From assembly GCA_023853785.1 (NCBI GenBank), contig JAJIRX010000730.1, forward strand, positions 285,476 through 349,475: DNA of 64,000 nucleotides. Reading direction: 5' to 3'. The notes beneath the pieces are model-generated. The model was not told where the DNA came from and did not search any database. It saw only the letters and a list, made by a program, of their open reading frames with translations. Origin of the DNA: Psilocybe azurescens. Taxonomy: Eukaryota; Basidiomycota; Agaricomycetes; Agaricales; Agrocybaceae. Positions 60,901-64,000 of the stretch are shown here, piece after piece (within the stretch, counting starts at the first letter, position 1; each line of letters starts with the position of its first letter). The translations under genes were made by a program, and so were the position numbers.

Positions 60901-62536
60901 AATTATACATAGGATTGCGCATCTCAATGCCAACTGTGAATAGTTCATGCTTAGCACCTGCTGCAAAGGCTACTGCATCATAACCATTGATGATTTGGTT
61001 GGGGGATAGCCAATTAGAGTCAACCGATAATAAAGATCGTTGGTGATAGGTGGATGACCTCCATGGAAGTGGAGGCCTGAAAAAAAGTACTGAAAACTCT
61101 TCCATCAACCATGCTATTCCACAACACAAGATATGAAAGTATTCTGGAGAAACATTGGGATTGAACTTGCTGAGGATTTGCATACAGGTTGGAATCCCTG
61201 AACTGTCTGAAGCATCAACGTGAGGCTCTCCAAATTTCCCTAAAGATGCTTGCAAATTTGTATCTACTACAAACAGATAGTTAGTATTAATGATACAAGT
61301 TCTAGGAATACAATGTACCAGACTGAGATATACCAGGAGCAATATTTAATTGCCAGGATGGCCAGGCACAGTTATCATCATCTCCAATAGGAGCCAAAGC
61401 AGACACTGCTGCTTGCTGTTTTAAACGTCTGAGCAGAGATTCAGGAGCTTTTTGAGACCCATAATACCAGCTGCTGCACCAGTCTGATCCATTTGTTAAA
61501 TAAAATTGATAAAATGTACAAAACATACATAAAAACATACCTTGACAATATTGAATCTCATTGATGAATCTGCATCTTTTGTTCTTGAGAATACTTTACT
61601 TTGAGCACCTGGAGCACTCATGGTTTTTTGGGCCTGCATTGTTGCACCAAGAGTATAACAGCGTGGACCTGATTTGATATTGACAGCTCGGTCATGTCGC
61701 TCAAATTGGATGCCGCCAATATAATTTCCATCTTCATCTTTTACTGGTTTATGCGGTGACATCAGACTTGTAGGACCTAGAATATCTTCTTGAAGCTTGC
61801 GGCATTTATCTAGATCGTCTTGATTGCGGTCCTCTCTAAAAAAAATTTTCAGAGAGTTAGTTGTGTAGTTGAATGATAGGTTCAATGAAGACTTGAATCT
61901 TACCTAGATAGGGCCCACGACTTCAGAATATCATCTTCAAACTGTCCTGAACCATATTTGTTTCTCTCCAGGTAGAAAACATTTTCAGATGGTTTTGCGT
62001 AGAAAATACCTGCAGGGAGACAATGTGAGATTAGCATTATAAAGAAATTCAAACAGAGAAATTGTACCTTGCTGTATACCATCTTCTTTACTTCTTGGTA
62101 TCTTTGTATTAGCCGAATGATGAAAGCGAGCAGCCATAGCCTCCTGCGACCAATCTGCTACTCCCAAGATAATCACGGGCACAAGGGTGATTAACCAGAG
62201 GATGTTGATCAAGTTCATACAATATAGGTAGAAGAGGGTCACGGCCAACCAGTTCAGTCATTTTTCTTGCACCAGAAGGGGGAGTGCGACTTACGTTCGA
62301 GTATCAAGACCAGGCTCAAATTGATATTGGGGTATTGGAGCAAACTGGGGCTCATCTGAGGCAGGGGTGGTTGCAAGTTTCCTAAATACAGAGCCATTTC
62401 GAGGACGTTTATGCCGAACTCGCGGTGTATAAGAAGATGATGAACTGGAAGAAACAAAGGGATGGGAGTCCGATGATGAAGATGTATCGTCCCGAGCACT
62501 GCCAGAGCCATTCCGATGCTGCAAAACCCGGTGCAT
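57907..62536 (-). CDS. Long gene with a Tet/JBP-like 2-oxoglutarate/Fe(II) oxygenase domain, frameshifted
   Basis: An intron-rich minus-strand reading from about 62536 (Ser-rich N-terminus) through EDRNQDDLDKCRKLQEDILG and SGPRCYTLGATMQAQKT to the oxygenase region near 61350-60900. There an HxD (GEPHVDASDSSG), EYFHILCCGIAWLMEEFSVL and a distal His block (SGLHFHGGHPPIT) follow in order. These match the fungal Tet/JBP-like pattern as I know it, and suggest nucleic-acid base or other oxidation. Between VLFF and SGLHF the frame shifts at a T7 run (plus 61080-61086). Later exons contain LQHWFDFPPPDQQKIAWFTR, EFLWEYPRTLFVDYKDWTKV and end KRLNTKPFQDYLASLDS; I do not recognise these. It may be two genes. 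Exact exons were not resolved. Confidence 0.5.
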
Positions 62537-62868
62537 AAAAGCGACCTGTGTCTGAGTTGTCGTGTTAACTGATGCTGAGACCTGGTCTTAGAGGGCATTG
62601 TCAAAGGTTCAACAAAAGAGATTAGAGGAAACTAGTCAAGATACGGTGTGAACATGTACAATTGTACTTGGGTTTTCAATCTCCGCCTATCTACATACCC
62701 GTGTCTCTTTGAATTTGGTCTACAAATGACGTCAAGCCGGGCCACAGCTGAGGGATTGCGTCATGTCATCCAACACAAAATACCAGGTGCAGAATTCATT
62801 AACTATACTCTTCCAACTCATCCTCGTCTGACTCATGAACCCACCCAGCATAAGCAACACTAATACTA
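62537..62868. other. Short intergenic region
   Basis: About 0.3 kb between the long minus-strand gene and the carboxylase fragment. Nothing was recognised. Confidence 0.4.
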
Positions 62869-64000
62869 TCAGGGGATTTGCTCATCCTTCACCTTGATCC
62901 CATGCTCGGCATATGGCACAGGCATATAAAATACTGACGAGTTCTTAGGATAATCCCACCACAACAAATTCCCGTTCAGATTCACGCTGGCACTGGCACC
63001 AGTCTTCGCTTGCTCAGCTGAAGCAGGCTCTGTGCCACCTGTCGACTTCACTGCCGAGTGCGAGCCCGAGTTTGAAGACGACGACACTCCATCTATAGAG
63101 AAAAAGAGATGTCATTAGTGTACATTCACTCAGCGTTGCGAAAATGTAAATTAAAACATGAAATTCAAAAAGAATGTGAGATATATCAGAACGAGAGAAA
63201 TATAAAACAATGAAGCCAGTAAACTCACTTTTGCTCTTGATCTCAGTTCCACCCAGTGCAGCCTCCGCCTCCACCTCCCGCACTACACTGACTCTCCTCT
63301 GCACCTGCACCTCTGGCGTCTGCCCTCACTTTCACGTTTATCACCCACACCACCACCGTAGAAATGACGTCTGGCATTCTTCCAGACTGCAGGTTTGGCA
63401 CAGCCTTTAGCTTCCATACGTCCAGTGCGACTGATGGTAATGGGTTACTAACTGTATACAGAATAATTACAACACAAAGCACTTACTCATGAAGGTCAGC
63501 GTATAACAGCGCTATCTGTTTGTACGTTGGTTGCAGTAAAGTCTCCCTCTCGGCCAGAGCCGCCGTCGCAGCTGCACGTTGCTCAGGAGATTTGGAGGTA
63601 TCCTTGCTGTCGCGTTTCAAAGGCGTAAGTCGAGTCGAGCCTCTCCATAAGTGCCAAGATCTTATCACAACGCATTTTGATCTCGATGATACCCTCTGGT
63701 TCAAGAACACCAGCTCTCGAGTCGACATCTGCGTACATCTCCATCTGCTCGGAGTTGATAGATGGGTCGAGCACGACCCATGCACCTCCACGAAGCTCGC
63801 CATTGGGGACTATGTAGACAAAGACCGGCTGTTTGTAGCTTGAGAGGCCGTCCACAATCTTAGAACCTTGCTTCAGGATCTCGTCGTACATGTCTTGCTG
63901 TCCACCAGAGAACCCACGCCAATTGGCGAAGATGATCAATGGCAATCCTTCTCGGTTGAAGTCGAAGATGGCTTGGGTGGTCTAAACTTGACCAGCCTCC
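62869..64000 (-). pseudogene. Broken acetyl-CoA carboxylase fragment (carboxyltransferase domain)
   Basis: From the window edge the minus strand reads the conserved end of acetyl-CoA carboxylase: FDFNREGLPLIIFANWRGFS, GGQQDMYDEILKQGSKIVDG, PVFVYIVPNGELRGGAWVV, INSEQMEMYADVDSRAGVL, IEIKMRCDKILALMERLDS, TLLQPTYKQIALLYADLH, RTGRMEAKGCAKPAVWKNAR. Lesions: an in-frame stop (63982-63984) where a short deletion removes the FxNSAxK-type segment, a frameshift near 63615-63625, and loss of homology after RRHFY. A typical intron remains (63485 region), so it is not a processed copy. The 3' part splices into an unrelated Ser/Gly-rich exon (63099..62869). The functional gene is presumably elsewhere. Confidence 0.75.

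Overview
The window looks like a contig piece from a mushroom-forming basidiomycete (Agaricomycetes). Genes are dense in GT-AG introns of about 50-60 bp. The families are typical of that class: DUF6534 and 7-TM membrane proteins, F-box and BTB proteins, HsbA, a hydrophobin-like protein, a P450, Copia LTR elements, RTC4-like and Tet/JBP-like genes. I cannot name the species. All gene models were spliced by eye from frame, splice-site and family logic.

Layout. 0-5.6 kb: a DUF6534 membrane protein (5' end outside the window), a small secreted 8-cysteine protein, and an Atg14/Vps38-type autophagy subunit. 5.7-14.6 kb: two diverged direct copies of a ~1.1 kb repeat bracket a convergent N-acetylglucosamine gene pair, a GlcNAc-6-phosphate deacetylase and a hexokinase-family GlcNAc kinase that has lost its Gly-Gly phosphate motif. 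15-22 kb: a conserved single-exon gene, tRNA-Ser(AGA), a large F-box protein and a five-exon unknown. 22-29 kb: a secretion-oriented block with a hydrophobin-like protein, HsbA, a UstYa-type (DUF3328) oxidase, and a secreted tandem-repeat precursor with 16 EQGT(S/A)F units, of which the first 15 are followed by an Arg-Arg (Kex2-type) site. The oxidase and precursor together look like an undescribed fungal RiPP locus related to the dikaritin type. 30-33 kb: mitochondrial-type methionyl-tRNA synthetase.

35-51 kb is mixed. It holds a frameshifted LRR/F-box-like gene, a solo Copia LTR with a 5-bp target duplication, a TIR element, a DUF202 protein, a BTB protein, a ~700 bp palindrome with Tc1/mariner-like ends, a P450, a secreted Gly-rich protein, a 7-TM protein, and a 5'-truncated Copia element on the minus strand. 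Both Copia LTRs contain the same arrangement: a hairpin, a GT-AG intron and a downstream segment, followed by a second copy of hairpin plus downstream segment with the intron precisely missing.

51-64 kb is an accessory island. It has a minisatellite, an RTC4-domain gene, a small divergent gene, a long gene with a Tet/JBP-like 2-oxoglutarate/Fe oxygenase domain, and a broken acetyl-CoA carboxylase fragment at the window edge. Several otherwise good reading frames (LRR gene, P450, Gly-rich secreted protein, Copia pol, Tet/JBP gene) break at short homopolymers, so sequencing or assembly error competes with true pseudogenization there.
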